From Christiangramia sp963779835 (GTDB lineage Bacteria > Bacteroidota > Bacteroidia > Flavobacteriales > Flavobacteriaceae), in assembly GCA_963779835.1 (NCBI GenBank), contig CAVZZT010000013.1, positions 62,001 to 126,000 on the forward strand: 64,000 nucleotides of DNA, read 5' to 3'. Below are positions 24,601 to 34,298 of the stretch, piece by piece. The notes under the pieces are model-generated. The model was not told the DNA's origin. It made no database searches and saw only the letters and a program-made list of their open reading frames with translations. The position numbers were made by a program, and so were the translations under genes. Positions within the stretch are counted from its first letter, which is position 1. Each line of letters starts with the position of its first letter.

Positions 24601-25504
24601 AAACGCTGTAGACGATTATACTCACTTAACTAGTGGTACATGGACTACAGATGATCACCTTAACGAGCTTGTTGCAGATCTTATACATAATTATAAAATC
24701 AAGGAAAACGATCTTCAGGGTAACCTAAGAAGAGAGAAATTCACCATTTCTGTTGGAGATGAACTTCCATCAGGAATTCTTAAACTGGCTAAAGTTTACA
24801 TCGCTAAGAAACGTAAACTAAAAGTAGGGGATAAGATGGCAGGACGTCACGGTAACAAAGGTATTGTTGCAAGAATCGTTCGTCAGGAAGATATGCCATT
24901 CCTTGAAGACGGAACTCCGGTTGATATCGTGTTGAACCCACTTGGGGTACCATCACGTATGAACATCGGTCAGATCTATGAAACCGTGCTTGGTTGGGCT
25001 GGACAGAAGAATGGAACCAAATATGCGACTCCAATTTTCGACGGTGCAACAATCGATGAGATCAATGATCTTACAGATAAAGCAGGTATTCCAAGATACG
25101 GTCATACTTATCTTTATGATGGTGGAACAGGAATGAGATTTGACCAACGTGCAACTGTTGGTGTGATTTATATGCTTAAGCTAGGTCACATGATTGACGA
25201 TAAGATGCACGCCAGATCTATTGGACCATACTCACTTATTACTCAGCAACCGCTTGGTGGTAAGGCACAATTTGGTGGTCAGAGATTTGGAGAGATGGAG
25301 GTTTGGGCTCTTGAAGCTTATGGAGCATCTAGTACTCTAAGAGAAATTCTAACGGTGAAGTCTGATGACGTGATCGGTAGAGCTAAAACTTATGAGGCTA
25401 TTGTTAAAGGTGAGCCAATGCCAGAACCTGGATTGCCAGAATCTTTCAACGTACTTATGCACGAACTGAAAGGTCTTGGATTGGATATTAAATTAGAAGA
25501 ATAA
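21692..25504 (+). CDS. rpoB: RNA polymerase subunit beta
   Basis: A 1270-residue core polymerase subunit, complete. Recognisable: the N-terminal region (RLSFSSVKNKPAYPDFLDLQ), the rifampicin pocket (GTNQLSQFMDQTNPLAEITH, HKRRLSALGPGG), FMPWKGYNFEDAIVIS, and the C-terminal GGQRFGEMEVWALEAYGAS. The rifampicin-region residues look wild-type (Gln, Asp, His, Arg and Ser in their usual places). Start ATG 21692, directly after an in-frame TTG. rpoC is 80 bases downstream with a perfect hairpin between them. Confidence 0.98.
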   Translation: MLAKQTERLSFSSVKNKPAYPDFLDLQIKSFQDFFQLETKSEERGNEGLYNTFLENFPITDTRNQFVLEFLDYFVDPPRYSIQECIERGLTYSVPLKARLKLYCTDPEHEDFETIVQDVYLGTIPYMTPSGTFCINGAERVVVSQLHRSPGVFFGQSFHANGTKLYSARVIPFKGSWIEFATDINSVMYAYIDRKKKLPVTTLFRAIGFERDKDILEIFDLAEEVKVSKTGLKKYLGRKLAARVLNTWYEDFVDEDTGEVVSIERNEIVLDRDTELEKDHIEEILETGSKTILLHKEDNQTGDYAIIHNTLQKDPTNSEKEAVEHIYRQLRNAEPPDEETARGIIDKLFFSDQRYSLGEVGRYRMNKKLGLDVEMDKQVLTKLDIITIVKYLIELINSKAEIDDIDHLSNRRVRTVGEQLSQQFGVGLARMARTIRERMNVRDNEVFTPIDLINAKTLSSVINSFFGTNQLSQFMDQTNPLAEITHKRRLSALGPGGLSRERAGFEVRDVHYTHYGRLCPIETPEGPNIGLISSLSVYAKVNGMGFIETPYRSVTDGKINTSEEPIYLSAEEEEGKKIAQANIPLKDDGTIDTDRVIARMEGDFPVVDPKEVHYTDVAPNQISSISASLIPFLEHDDANRALMGSNMMRQAVPLLRTDSPIVGTGLERQVATDSRVLINAEGEGEVEYVDANKIVIKYDRTDEERMVSFDDDSKSYNLIKFRKTNQGTCINLKPIVSVGDRVTKGQVLCQGYATEAGELALGRNMKVAFMPWKGYNFEDAIVISEKVVRDDIFTSIHIDEYSLEVRDTKLGNEELTNDIPNVSEEATKDLDEHGMIRVGAEVKPGDILIGKITPKGESDPTPEEKLLRAIFGDKAGDVKDASLKASPSLSGVVINKKLFARAIKDKRKRAQDKEDVAALEKKYDAKFANLKAELVEKLFAIIGGKTAQGVMNDLGEEVMPKGKKYTLKMLNAVDDYTHLTSGTWTTDDHLNELVADLIHNYKIKENDLQGNLRREKFTISVGDELPSGILKLAKVYIAKKRKLKVGDKMAGRHGNKGIVARIVRQEDMPFLEDGTPVDIVLNPLGVPSRMNIGQIYETVLGWAGQKNGTKYATPIFDGATIDEINDLTDKAGIPRYGHTYLYDGGTGMRFDQRATVGVIYMLKLGHMIDDKMHARSIGPYSLITQQPLGGKAQFGGQRFGEMEVWALEAYGASSTLREILTVKSDDVIGRAKTYEAIVKGEPMPEPGLPESFNVLMHELKGLGLDIKLEE

Positions 25505-25520
25505 AAAAGTCACCAGTAGG

Positions 25521-25555
25521 GTAATGAGTATTGAGCTTTTCTGAATACTCATTAC
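25521..25555 (+). other. Perfect hairpin between rpoB and rpoC
   Basis: GTAATGAGTATT (25521-25532) and AATACTCATTAC (25544-25555) form a 12-bp stem with an 11-base loop. There is no T-run, so it is not a terminator. Could be a processing, stability or protein-binding site. Confidence 0.6.
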
Positions 25556-25584
25556 TAACTACTGATTACTATAGAAAAAGTATT

Positions 25585-28500
25585 ATGGCTAGAAATAATG
25601 ATAAAAATACAGTACAGAGGTTCAACCAGATCTCTATAGGTTTAGCTTCTCCAGAGTCCATCCTTGCGGAGTCTCGTGGTGAAGTTCTTAAGCCTGAAAC
25701 GATCAATTACCGTACGCACAAACCAGAGCGTGACGGATTGTTCTGTGAGCGTATTTTTGGTCCTGTAAAGGATTATGAATGTGCCTGCGGAAAATACAAA
25801 AGAATCCGTTATAAAGGAATCGTTTGTGACCGTTGTGGAGTTGAAGTTACCGAGAAAAAGGTTCGTAGAGATCGTGTAGGTCACATCAACCTTGTAGTAC
25901 CTGTAGCTCATATCTGGTATTTCCGTTCTTTGCCTAACAAAATTGGTTATTTGCTAGGTCTTCCTTCTAAGAAACTTGACATGATCATCTACTACGAAAG
26001 ATATGTAGTGATCCAGCCAGGTAACGCAGTGGATGAAGAAGGGAAAGCACTAAAGAAAATGGATTTCTTAACTGAAGAAGAGTATCTTAATATTTTAGAT
26101 GAACTTCCTCAGGAAAATCAATATTTAGACGACAGCGACCCAAACAAGTTTATCGCTAAAATGGGAGCTGAATGTCTTATCGAAATTCTTAAGAGAATAG
26201 ATCTTGATGAACTTTCTTATGAATTAAGACATAAAGCAAATAACGAAACTTCAAAGCAACGTAAAACGGAGGCTCTTAAGAGACTTCAGGTTGTGGAAGC
26301 ACTTCGTGATGCAAACAAAAATCGTGAGAACAACCCTGAGTGGATGATCATGAAGGTTGTACCGGTAATTCCACCGGAACTTAGACCTCTTGTGCCTCTA
26401 GATGGTGGTCGTTTCGCGACTTCAGATTTGAACGATCTTTACCGTCGTGTAATTATTCGTAACAACCGTCTGAAAAGATTAATGGAGATCAAAGCTCCTG
26501 AAGTAATCTCTACGTAATGAAAAACGTATGCTTCAGGAATCTGTAGATTCATTATTCGATAATACTAGAAAATCATCAGCAGTAAAAACTGACTCTAACC
26601 GTCCGCTTAAATCACTTTCAGATTCATTGAAAGGTAAGCAGGGACGTTTCCGTCAGAACTTACTTGGTAAACGTGTGGATTATTCAGCACGTTCGGTAAT
26701 CGTTGTAGGACCAGAATTGAAAATGTTCGAATGTGGTCTTCCAAAGAATATGGCAGCTGAACTTTATAAGCCTTTTATCATCAGAAAACTGATCGAAAGA
26801 GGTATCGTAAAAACAGTGAAGTCTGCTAAGAAGATTATCGATAAAAAAGAACCTGTAGTTTGGGATATATTGGAGAACGTTCTTAAAGGGCATCCGGTAT
26901 TATTGAACCGTGCTCCTACGCTTCACCGTCTGGGTATCCAGGCATTCCAGCCTAAACTTATTGAAGGTAAGGCAATTCAGCTTCACCCACTTGCATGTAC
27001 TGCATTCAACGCCGATTTCGATGGTGACCAGATGGCAGTTCACTTACCACTTGGGCCAGAAGCTATTTTGGAAGCTCAGCTATTAATGCTTGCTTCTCAT
27101 AACATTTTGAACCCTGCCAACGGTTCTCCAATTACAGTACCTTCTCAGGATATGGTACTTGGTCTTTACTATATGACCAAGCACAAGAAATCTACTGATG
27201 AAGAGCCTGTAGTAGGTGAAGGACTTACTTTCTATTCTGCGGAAGAGCTTGTAATAGCTTACAACCAGAAGAGAGTAGATCTTAACGCAGGTATCAAGAT
27301 TAGAACTAAAGATTTCAACGAAGAAGGTGAACTGGTCATGATGATCAAGGAAACCACGGTTGGTAGAGTATTATTTAATGAAGCTGTTCCAGAAAAGGCA
27401 GGTTACATTAACGAAGTACTTACTAAAAAATCACTTCGTGAGATCATTGGTAAGATCCTTAAAATTACTAGTGTACCTGAAACTTCAGAATTCCTTGATC
27501 AGATTAAGGAACTTGGTTACGGATTCGCATTCCGTGGTGGTCTTTCTTTCAGCTTAGGTGATATTATCATCCCTGAAGAGAAGCAAGCCATGATCGATGA
27601 AGCTAACGAGCAGGTTGAAGGAATCATTGGTAACTATAACATGGGTCTTATTACCAATAATGAACGTTATAACCAGGTAATTGACATCTGGACTTCGACT
27701 AACGCAGGTCTTACAGAATTGGCTATGAAGCGAATTCGTGAAGACAAGCAAGGATTCAACTCGGTATATATGATGCTTGATTCTGGTGCGCGTGGTTCGA
27801 AAGAGCAGATCCGTCAGTTAACAGGTATGCGTGGTTTGATGGCTAAGCCGAAGAAATCTAACTCTGGTGGAGGTGAAATTATCGAAAACCCGATTCTTTC
27901 TAACTTTAAGGAAGGTCTTTCGATTCTTGAATACTTTATCTCTACTCACGGTGCTCGTAAAGGTCTTGCCGATACCGCACTTAAAACGGCCGATGCTGGT
28001 TACTTAACCCGTCGTCTGGTAGATGTTTCTCAGGATGTGATCGTAAATGAAGATGACTGTGGAACATTAAGAGGTGTAGAGGTTAAGCCACTTAAGAAAA
28101 ATGAAGAAATTGTAGAATCATTAGGAGAGAGAATCCTTGGACGTATTTCTCTAAATGATGTGGTTAATCCATCAACAGATGAACTTCTTGTTGCTGCAAA
28201 TGAAGAAATAACTGAAGAAATTGTTGCTAAGATCGAAGCTGCGCCAATCGAAAGTGTTGAAGTACGTTCACCACTTACCTGTGAGGCGAAGAAAGGTATC
28301 TGTATCAAGTGTTACGGTAGAAACCTTGCAACTAATAAGATCGTTCAAACAGGTGAAGCTGTTGGTGTTGTTGCTGCACAGTCTATTGGAGAACCTGGTA
28401 CACAGCTTACACTACGTACGTTCCACGTGGGTGGTATTGCTGGTAACATTTCTGAAGATAACAAACTTGAAGCTAAGTTTGATGGTATCGCTGAGATCGA

Positions 28501-29887
28501 AGATCTTAAAGTTGTTAAAGGTGAAGCCCCAGATGGTGGAACTGCAGACATTGTGATCTCTCGTACTGCTGAACTTAAGATAAAAGATAAGAAAACAGGG
28601 GTTGTTTTAAGTAACAACAACATTCCTTACGGTTCTCAGATCAATATTAATGATGGAGCAACTGTGAAGAAAGGTGAAGTTATTTGTACATGGGATCCAT
28701 ATAACGGTGTAATTATTTCTGAATTCGCCGGGAAGATCAAGTATGAGAACATTGATCAGGGTGTAACTTATCAGGTAGAGATCGATGAGCAAACAGGATT
28801 CCAGGAGAAAGTAATTTCTGAATCCCGTAATAAGAAATTGATCCCGACCCTTCATATTCTAGGTAAGAAAGACGAAGTAATTCGTTCTTATAACCTTCCG
28901 GTAGGTGCTCACCTTATGGTAGACAATGCAGAGAAGATCGGAGTTGGTAAGATTTTGGTTAAGATTCCACGTAAATCTTCTAAAGCAGGGGATATTACGG
29001 GTGGTCTTCCAAGGGTAACAGAGCTTTTCGAAGCACGTAACCCATCTAACCCGGCAGTTGTATCTGAGATTGATGGTGTTGTATCTTTTGGTAAGATCAA
29101 AAGAGGTAACCGTGAGATCATCGTTGAGTCTAAACTTGGAGAGGTTAAGAAATACTTAGTGAAGTTATCTAACCAGATCCTTGTTCAGGAGAATGACTAC
29201 GTGAGAGCTGGTATGCCACTTTCTGATGGTTCCATCACTCCGGAAGATATCCTGAACATCAAAGGACCAAACGCTGTACAACAGTATCTTGTGAACGAAG
29301 TTCAGGAGGTATATAGATTACAGGGTGTGAAGATTAACGATAAGCACTTCGAGGTTGTTGTAAGACAGATGATGCGTAAAGTAAGAATCGTTGATCCGGG
29401 AGATACTATATTCCTTGAAAACCAACTTGTTCATAAAGATGATTTCATCGAAGAGAACAACAAGTTATTCGGAATGAAAGTTATCGAAGATGCTGGTGAT
29501 TCTGAAAAACTGAAAGCAGGACAAATTATCACTCCAAGAGATCTTAGAGATGAAAACTCTATTCTTAGAAGAGAAGATAAGAATCTTGCAACTGCAAGAG
29601 ACGTAATTACGGCTACTGCGAATCCGGTACTTCAGGGTATTACGAGAGCTTCACTTCAGACTAAGTCTTTCATCTCGGCTGCTTCCTTCCAGGAAACAAC
29701 CAAGGTATTGAACGAAGCTGCGGTAAGCGGTAAGATCGATCAACTTGAAGGATTGAAGGAAAATGTAATTGTAGGACACAGAATTCCTGCAGGTACAGGT
29801 ATGAGAAAGTACGATAGCATTATAGTTGGTTCTAAAGAAGAATTCGACCAGATGCTAGAGAAAAAACAGGAAGTTAATTATAACTAA
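25585..29887 (+). CDS. rpoC: RNA polymerase subunit beta' with an apparent +1 frameshift
   Basis: The catalytic core subunit, about 1430 residues in two frames. Frame A (25585-26517) has the zinc-binding CxC...CDRCG ribbon and runs to IKAPEVI, then ends STstop. The expected continuation LRNEKRML is intact one base over: removing T26509 joins ATC to CTA CGT AAT GAA. Frame B runs to 29887 and has RQNLLGKRVDYSARSVI, the catalytic NADFDGD, the trigger loop region and the C-terminal tail. An isolated frame B ATG exists at 26528. Since rpoC is essential and everything else is conserved, a sequence error is likelier than real splitting. Start ATG 25585 (MARNNDKNTVQ) rather than upstream frames. Confidence 0.95.
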
Positions 29888-29904
29888 TTCCTGATAATAA
29901 TCAG

Positions 29905-29937
29905 AAAAAAGGCCCCGCTCAAGCGGGGCCTTTTTTT
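29905..29937 (+). terminator. Strong terminator after rpoC
   Basis: GGCCCCGC (29911-29918) and GCGGGGCC (29923-29930) with a TCAA loop, flanked by A6 and T7. A textbook rho-independent terminator closing the rpoBC transcript. Confidence 0.95.
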
Positions 29938-29958
29938 ATTTATAACGATATTTGAGAT

Positions 29959-30414
29959 ATGAAGGCTTACTTTAAAGAATTACTGGAATACTCACATTAT
30001 TATAACCTTGAGATCATCAAGAAATTTAATGATGGTGATCTGCATTTTATGGTGCCAGACAGGGCAATAGCACTTTTGTCTCATACCCTGAATGCTCATA
30101 AGATTTGGAATAACAGACTGGCGGGAAAAGAAGATACGGTAGATATTTGGAAGAATCTTGAAGTGGATCAACTGGAGGCTGCTGAAAACGAGAATTTTCA
30201 GGAAACTATGAGTTTATTGGATAATGAAGATATTGAACGTGTAGTGAAATATAAAAATTCAAAAGGGGAGAGCTATGAGAATTCCGTTCGGGATATTATT
30301 TTTCATGTTGTTAATCACTCTACTTATCACCGTGGTCAGATCGCTACCGAATTCAGAAAAGAGGGAATAGATCCTATAGTTTCAGACTTTGTATTTTACA
30401 AGCGCGATAAATAG
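29959..30414 (+). CDS. DinB/YfiT-family protein
   Basis: A 151-residue four-helix-bundle protein of the DinB superfamily. The metal-binding His pattern is present: the N-terminal His near LSHTLNAHKIWN and the C-terminal HVVNHSTYHRGQI. Members range from thiol transferases to damage-inducible proteins of unknown function, so no reaction is assigned. It starts 22 bases after the rpoC terminator and precedes the DUF3467 gene by 40 bases. Confidence 0.8.
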   Translation: MKAYFKELLEYSHYYNLEIIKKFNDGDLHFMVPDRAIALLSHTLNAHKIWNNRLAGKEDTVDIWKNLEVDQLEAAENENFQETMSLLDNEDIERVVKYKNSKGESYENSVRDIIFHVVNHSTYHRGQIATEFRKEGIDPIVSDFVFYKRDK

Positions 30415-30454
30415 CAGGTAAAAAATAAATATTAAATTGAATAAAATTTAAATC

Positions 30455-30775
30455 ATGGAAGACGATAAAAAGCCTAAAAACCAAAAAGGAAAGATCAATA
30501 TAGAACTTGATGAAGCTGTTGCTGAAGGAACCTATTCAAATCTGGCTATCATCAATCATTCTGTATCAGAATTCGTGGTGGATTTTGTAAATATCATGCC
30601 GGGAAGACCTAAAAGTAAGGTGAAATCAAGAATTATCCTTACTCCTCAGCATGCAAAGAGATTGCTGAAAGCCCTGGGTGAAAATATCAATAAATTTGAA
30701 AAGGCTCACGGGGAAATAAGGGATTATGATAAAGCTCCATTGCCGCTAAATTTTGGTCCTACGGGACAGGCCTAG
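30455..30775 (+). CDS. DUF3467 family protein
   Basis: A 106-residue acidic, soluble protein. The middle (YSNLAIINHSVSEFVVDFVN) and the block RIILTPQHAKRLLKALGENI are typical of DUF3467, a small family often found near rpoC in Bacteroidota (from memory). Function unknown. A long REP-like palindrome follows, which can act as terminator. Confidence 0.8.
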   Translation: MEDDKKPKNQKGKINIELDEAVAEGTYSNLAIINHSVSEFVVDFVNIMPGRPKSKVKSRIILTPQHAKRLLKALGENINKFEKAHGEIRDYDKAPLPLNFGPTGQA

Positions 30776-30813
30776 TCAAGTAAGCAGTTTACGGTTACAA
30801 TACGCAGTTTTCA

Positions 30814-30895
30814 AAAAAGAGATTTCTTATTCGTTTTACTCATTCGAAATGACCTGGTTTAAAGTCATTTCGAGTAAATCGAGAAATCTCTTTTT
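30814..30895. repeat. REP-like long palindrome / bidirectional terminator
   Basis: AAAAAGAGATTTCT (30814-30827) pairs with AGAAATCTCTTTTT (30882-30895); CGAAATGAC (30845-30853) with GTCATTTCG (30864-30872). This GTCATTTCGA...GAAATCTC pattern is a dispersed intergenic palindrome type common in Bacteroidota. It separates convergent DUF3467 (+) and AGCS (-) genes. Confidence 0.75.
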
Positions 30896-30936
30896 ATTTC
30901 AAGATAATTTTTGAAATTTATTCTAATTCTCAATTC

Positions 30937-32308
30937 TCAGGGATTATACTTCTTAAAATAGATTCTTGCAGCCTTCATTACTCTTGGAGCAAGAATAAGT
31001 GTGGATATCATAGTTGGGATTGCCATAAGGGCAAAGAAACCATCTATCAGATTCAGGATAAAGCTTAAAGAAGTAGTAGCGCCCACGATAATACTTAGGA
31101 TATAAACCCAGTTATAATATTTCTTGTTTTTCGCTCCTAATAAGAAGGAAAGACATTTGGTTCCGTAGTAAGAATAGGAAAATAAGGATGATATACTAAA
31201 TGCAAGAATACAGATTAGCAATAAATAATTCCCAACGTAAGGAATGGCCTGGTCAAAAGCTGCTGCAGTTAAACTAACTCCATTAACATCTTCGGTTTGC
31301 CAAACTCCCGTTACTAGAATAGCCATTGCAGTTAACGTACAAACTACTAAATGTGTCTATTGCAGGGCCTAACATGGCTATTAATCCTTCTCTAATTGGT
31401 TCAGAAGTTTTACTGGCTCCGTGGGCCATAGTAGCGGTTCCAATACCGGCTTCATTAGAAAATGCACCACGCCGAATCCCTAAGAGAATAAGACCACCCA
31501 ATGCACCCCCTAGCAGAGGATCTCCTTTATAATTATTAGCGGCGAAAGCATCCGTAAAGATCATTCCGAAATAATGAAATACCACATCATAATTCACAAA
31601 AAGAATTATGAATACAGAAACAAAATATAAGGCAACCATCGCTGGCACCAGTTTAGACACCGTTTTACTTATTCGGTCTAATCCGCCAATAATAACAATA
31701 GTTGTGATAAGAGTGAGAACAATCCCAATTATAAGGCTGCTCATAAAACCTGTTTCGATATTATTAGGTTCCAGCAAGATATAATTGATCGCCTGAGTAA
31801 GCTGATTTACATTGAAAACGGGTAAAGCTCCTACCAATCCAGCCACGGCAAAGAAAACTGCCAGTGGTTTCCACTTTTTACCAAGTCCCTCTACAATAAA
31901 ATACATCACGCCTCCCTGGATCTTTCCTTCAGTATCCTTACCACGATACATGACCGCAAGGCTATTGGTAAAGAATTTAGTAGCCATACCTACAACTGCG
32001 CTTACCCATAACCAGAAAATAGCACCGGGACCACCTACAGCGATCGCCACGGCCACACCGGCAATATTGCCCATTCCTACCGTAGAAGAAAGGGCTGTAG
32101 AAAGTGCCTGAAAATGGTTAATATCTCCCGGATCATCGGGATTATTATATTTGCCACGTAGAACTTCTATGGAATGACCTAAATATCGGAAAGGTAAAAA
32201 GCGTGAATATATTAAGAGAAAAATTCCTCCTCCAATAAGCAGGACTACCAACGGAATTCCCCAGACTGCCGAAGCGAAATCTGCAATAAACTGATCAATT
32301 TGGGACAT
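30937..32308 (-). CDS. AGCS amino-acid:cation symporter, standard form, with an apparent +1 frameshift
   Basis: A third AGCS protein, about 456 residues, without the extra periplasmic domains of the other two. It begins directly with the short N-terminal helix (FIADFASAVWGIPLVVLLIG) and has the signature GMGNIAGVAVAIA and RRGAFSNEAGIGTATMAHG. The frame breaks near 31348: ACA TTT is followed by one extra A, after which VVCTLTAMAILVTG continues to the stop at 30937. One base removed restores a continuous, family-like protein, so the gene is probably intact in the organism. The C-terminal part is recoded from an internal ATG at 31326. Confidence 0.88.
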
Positions 32309-32394
32309 AGAGTTACTTTGTCCCGAAAATAGTAAATTTTATGAGTGTATCTATCCTAATAAAAATGACTTTTAAAATTTAGGTAATAATATCT

Positions 32395-32510
32395 GTCATT
32401 TCATCTCGACGACTTACGAGTCCGTATTTCAAATCAGAGACCCTGAAACTAGTTCAGGGTGACGTTCTAATTTTTTCTCGTCATGCTGAATTTATTTCAG
32501 CATCTTATAG
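32395..32510. repeat. Degenerate REP-like elements between the AGCS gene and prfC
   Basis: ACCCTGAA/TTCAGGGT (32440-32460) and ATGCTGAA/TTCAGCAT (32483-32503) are two hairpins that, read in opposite directions, share the pattern CGTCA..CTGAA..TTTCAG..TCT. A GTCATTTCATCTCGA remnant (about 32396) resembles the palindrome at 30814. No gene is seen in 32309-32544. Confidence 0.6.
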
Positions 32511-32544
32511 CAAAGACTTTGAAACAGGTTGAATTGCCAAAATC

Positions 32545-34136
32545 TTAGAACTCAGACGTGAAATGGAATTTTATCGAGGGATATTTCTGCTGAGTCATTT
32601 GTAAAGAAAACTGTGAGTCAGCTAAAAACACAAGCTGTCCTGATTTATCCTTGGCGAGATATTTAGATTTTACTCGTTTAAAATCCTTGAATTCCTCACT
32701 TTTCTCGTCTTCAGTTTCAATCCAGGTCGCTTTATGTACGTTCAGGTTTTCGTAAGTACATTTTGCGCCATATTCATGTTCCAGACGATATTGTATTACT
32801 TCGAACTGTAAAGCACCAACAGTTCCGATAATTTTTCTACCATTCAACTCAAGGGTGAATAATTGAGCAACTCCTTCATCCATCAACTGGTCAATCCCTT
32901 TCTCCAATTGCTTGGATTTCATAGGATCGGCATTATTGATATATCTAAAGTGTTCCGGAGAGAAACTTGGAATCCCTTTATACATCAAATTTTCACCTTC
33001 GGTAAGTGTATCTCCAATCTTGAAATTTCCTGTATCATGCAGTCCTACAATATCTCCTGGATAAGAAACATCTACGATCTCTTTCTTTTCAGCGAAAAAG
33101 GCATTCGGAGAAGAGAACTTCATATTCTTGTTATTTCTTACATGAAGGTAGTTCTTGTTTCTTTCAAATTTTCCTGATACGATCTTGATAAAAGCCAATC
33201 TATCGCGGTGTTTGGGATCCATATTTGCGTGAATCTTAAATACAAAACCGGTGAAATCTTTTTCTTCCGGTTTTACCAATCGTGTATCACTTTCTTTTGG
33301 TCTTGGTGGTGGAGCGATCTTAATAAAACAATCTAATAATTCACGTACTCCAAAATTATTCAATGCTGAACCAAAGAATACGGGTTGCAATCTTCCTTCC
33401 AGGTAAGCATCTCTATCAAACTCAGGATAAACACCCTGAGCAAGTTCCAATTCTTCCCTTAGAGTGTATCAGCAGCAATATCTCCAATTAAGCCATCAAG
33501 TTCTTCAGATTTGAGATCGCTGATCTCCACCGTTTCCTCAATATCTTTCCTTGGATCTCCGGTGAAAAGGTTCACATTCCTTTCCCAGATATTATAGATT
33601 CCTTTAAAGTCGTATCCCATCCCGATTGGGAAACTTAAAGGAGTAACCGTTAAGTTCAGTTTTTGTTCAATTTCATCAAGCAATTCAAAAGCATCTTTAC
33701 CTTCACGGTCAAGCTTATTTATGAACACGATCATCGGGATGTTTCGCATTCTACAAACTTCTACCAGTTTTTCGGTTTGTTCTTCGACACCTTTAGCAAC
33801 ATCAATCACCACAATTACGCTGTCTACGGCAGTCAGGGTTCTAAAGGTATCTTCAGCAAAATCCTTGTGACCCGGAGTATCCAGAATGTTGATCTTAATA
33901 TCACGATATTCAAAAGCAAGTACAGAAGTTGCTACAGAAATTCCTCTCTGTCGTTCAATCTCCATAAAGTCACTGGTAGCACCCTTTTTTATCTTATTAG
34001 ATTTTACCGCTCCCGCTTCCTGGATCGCACCTCCAAAAAGCAATAACTTTTCCGTAAGCGTGGTTTTACCGGCATCGGGGTGGGAAATGATACCAAATGT
34101 TCTTCTTTTATTTATCTCTTTCTGATAATGCTTCAT
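32545..34136 (-). CDS. prfC: Peptide chain release factor 3, with an apparent 2-base insertion
   Basis: RF3, about 529 residues, a GTPase that recycles RF1/RF2. The first frame (34136 to 33459) has G1 HPDAGKTTLTEKLL, G3 DTPGHKDF and G4 NKLDREGKDAFE, then stops after DIAADTL. The second (to 32545) has REELELAQGVYPEF, GSALNNFGVRELLDCF and the C-terminal domains. E. coli RF3 reads AQQLRDELEL at this place, so ADTLREELEL with two bases (CT, 33463-33464) removed fits without a gap; the surplus is a CT duplication (CTCT). It looks like an assembly or sequencing indel. A -7 box lies 20 bases before the start. Confidence 0.92.
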
Positions 34137-34156
34137 ACCTGCTGATATTGGAGCGG

Positions 34157-34164
34157 CAAAAATA
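34157..34164 (-). promoter_or_regulatory. prfC -7 element
   Basis: TATTTTTG on the minus strand, 20 bases before the ATG, at the spacing seen for other genes here. No clear -33 TTG. Confidence 0.45.
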
Positions 34165-34298
34165 CTATTATTTTCATGAAATTCCTTTTTTCTCGGGAAG
34201 GCTTTTTATCGGTGAAAGAAGCCTCTTAAACCATTAAATATTAACTTTATTGGGTATATGTGCTTTTTGATGGATATTTGAATTAATACTTGTGAGAA

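Noticed and set aside
26501..26530. rpoC as a genuine two-gene split or programmed frameshift
   Set aside because: No shared slippery sequence or SD-like stimulator; six other genes in the region break the same way; the codons around the break stay conserved.
29940..29957. GATATTTG before the DinB gene (also near 34281 and 40245) as promoters
   Set aside because: They lack the TA of TAnnTTTG and have no consistent upstream element.
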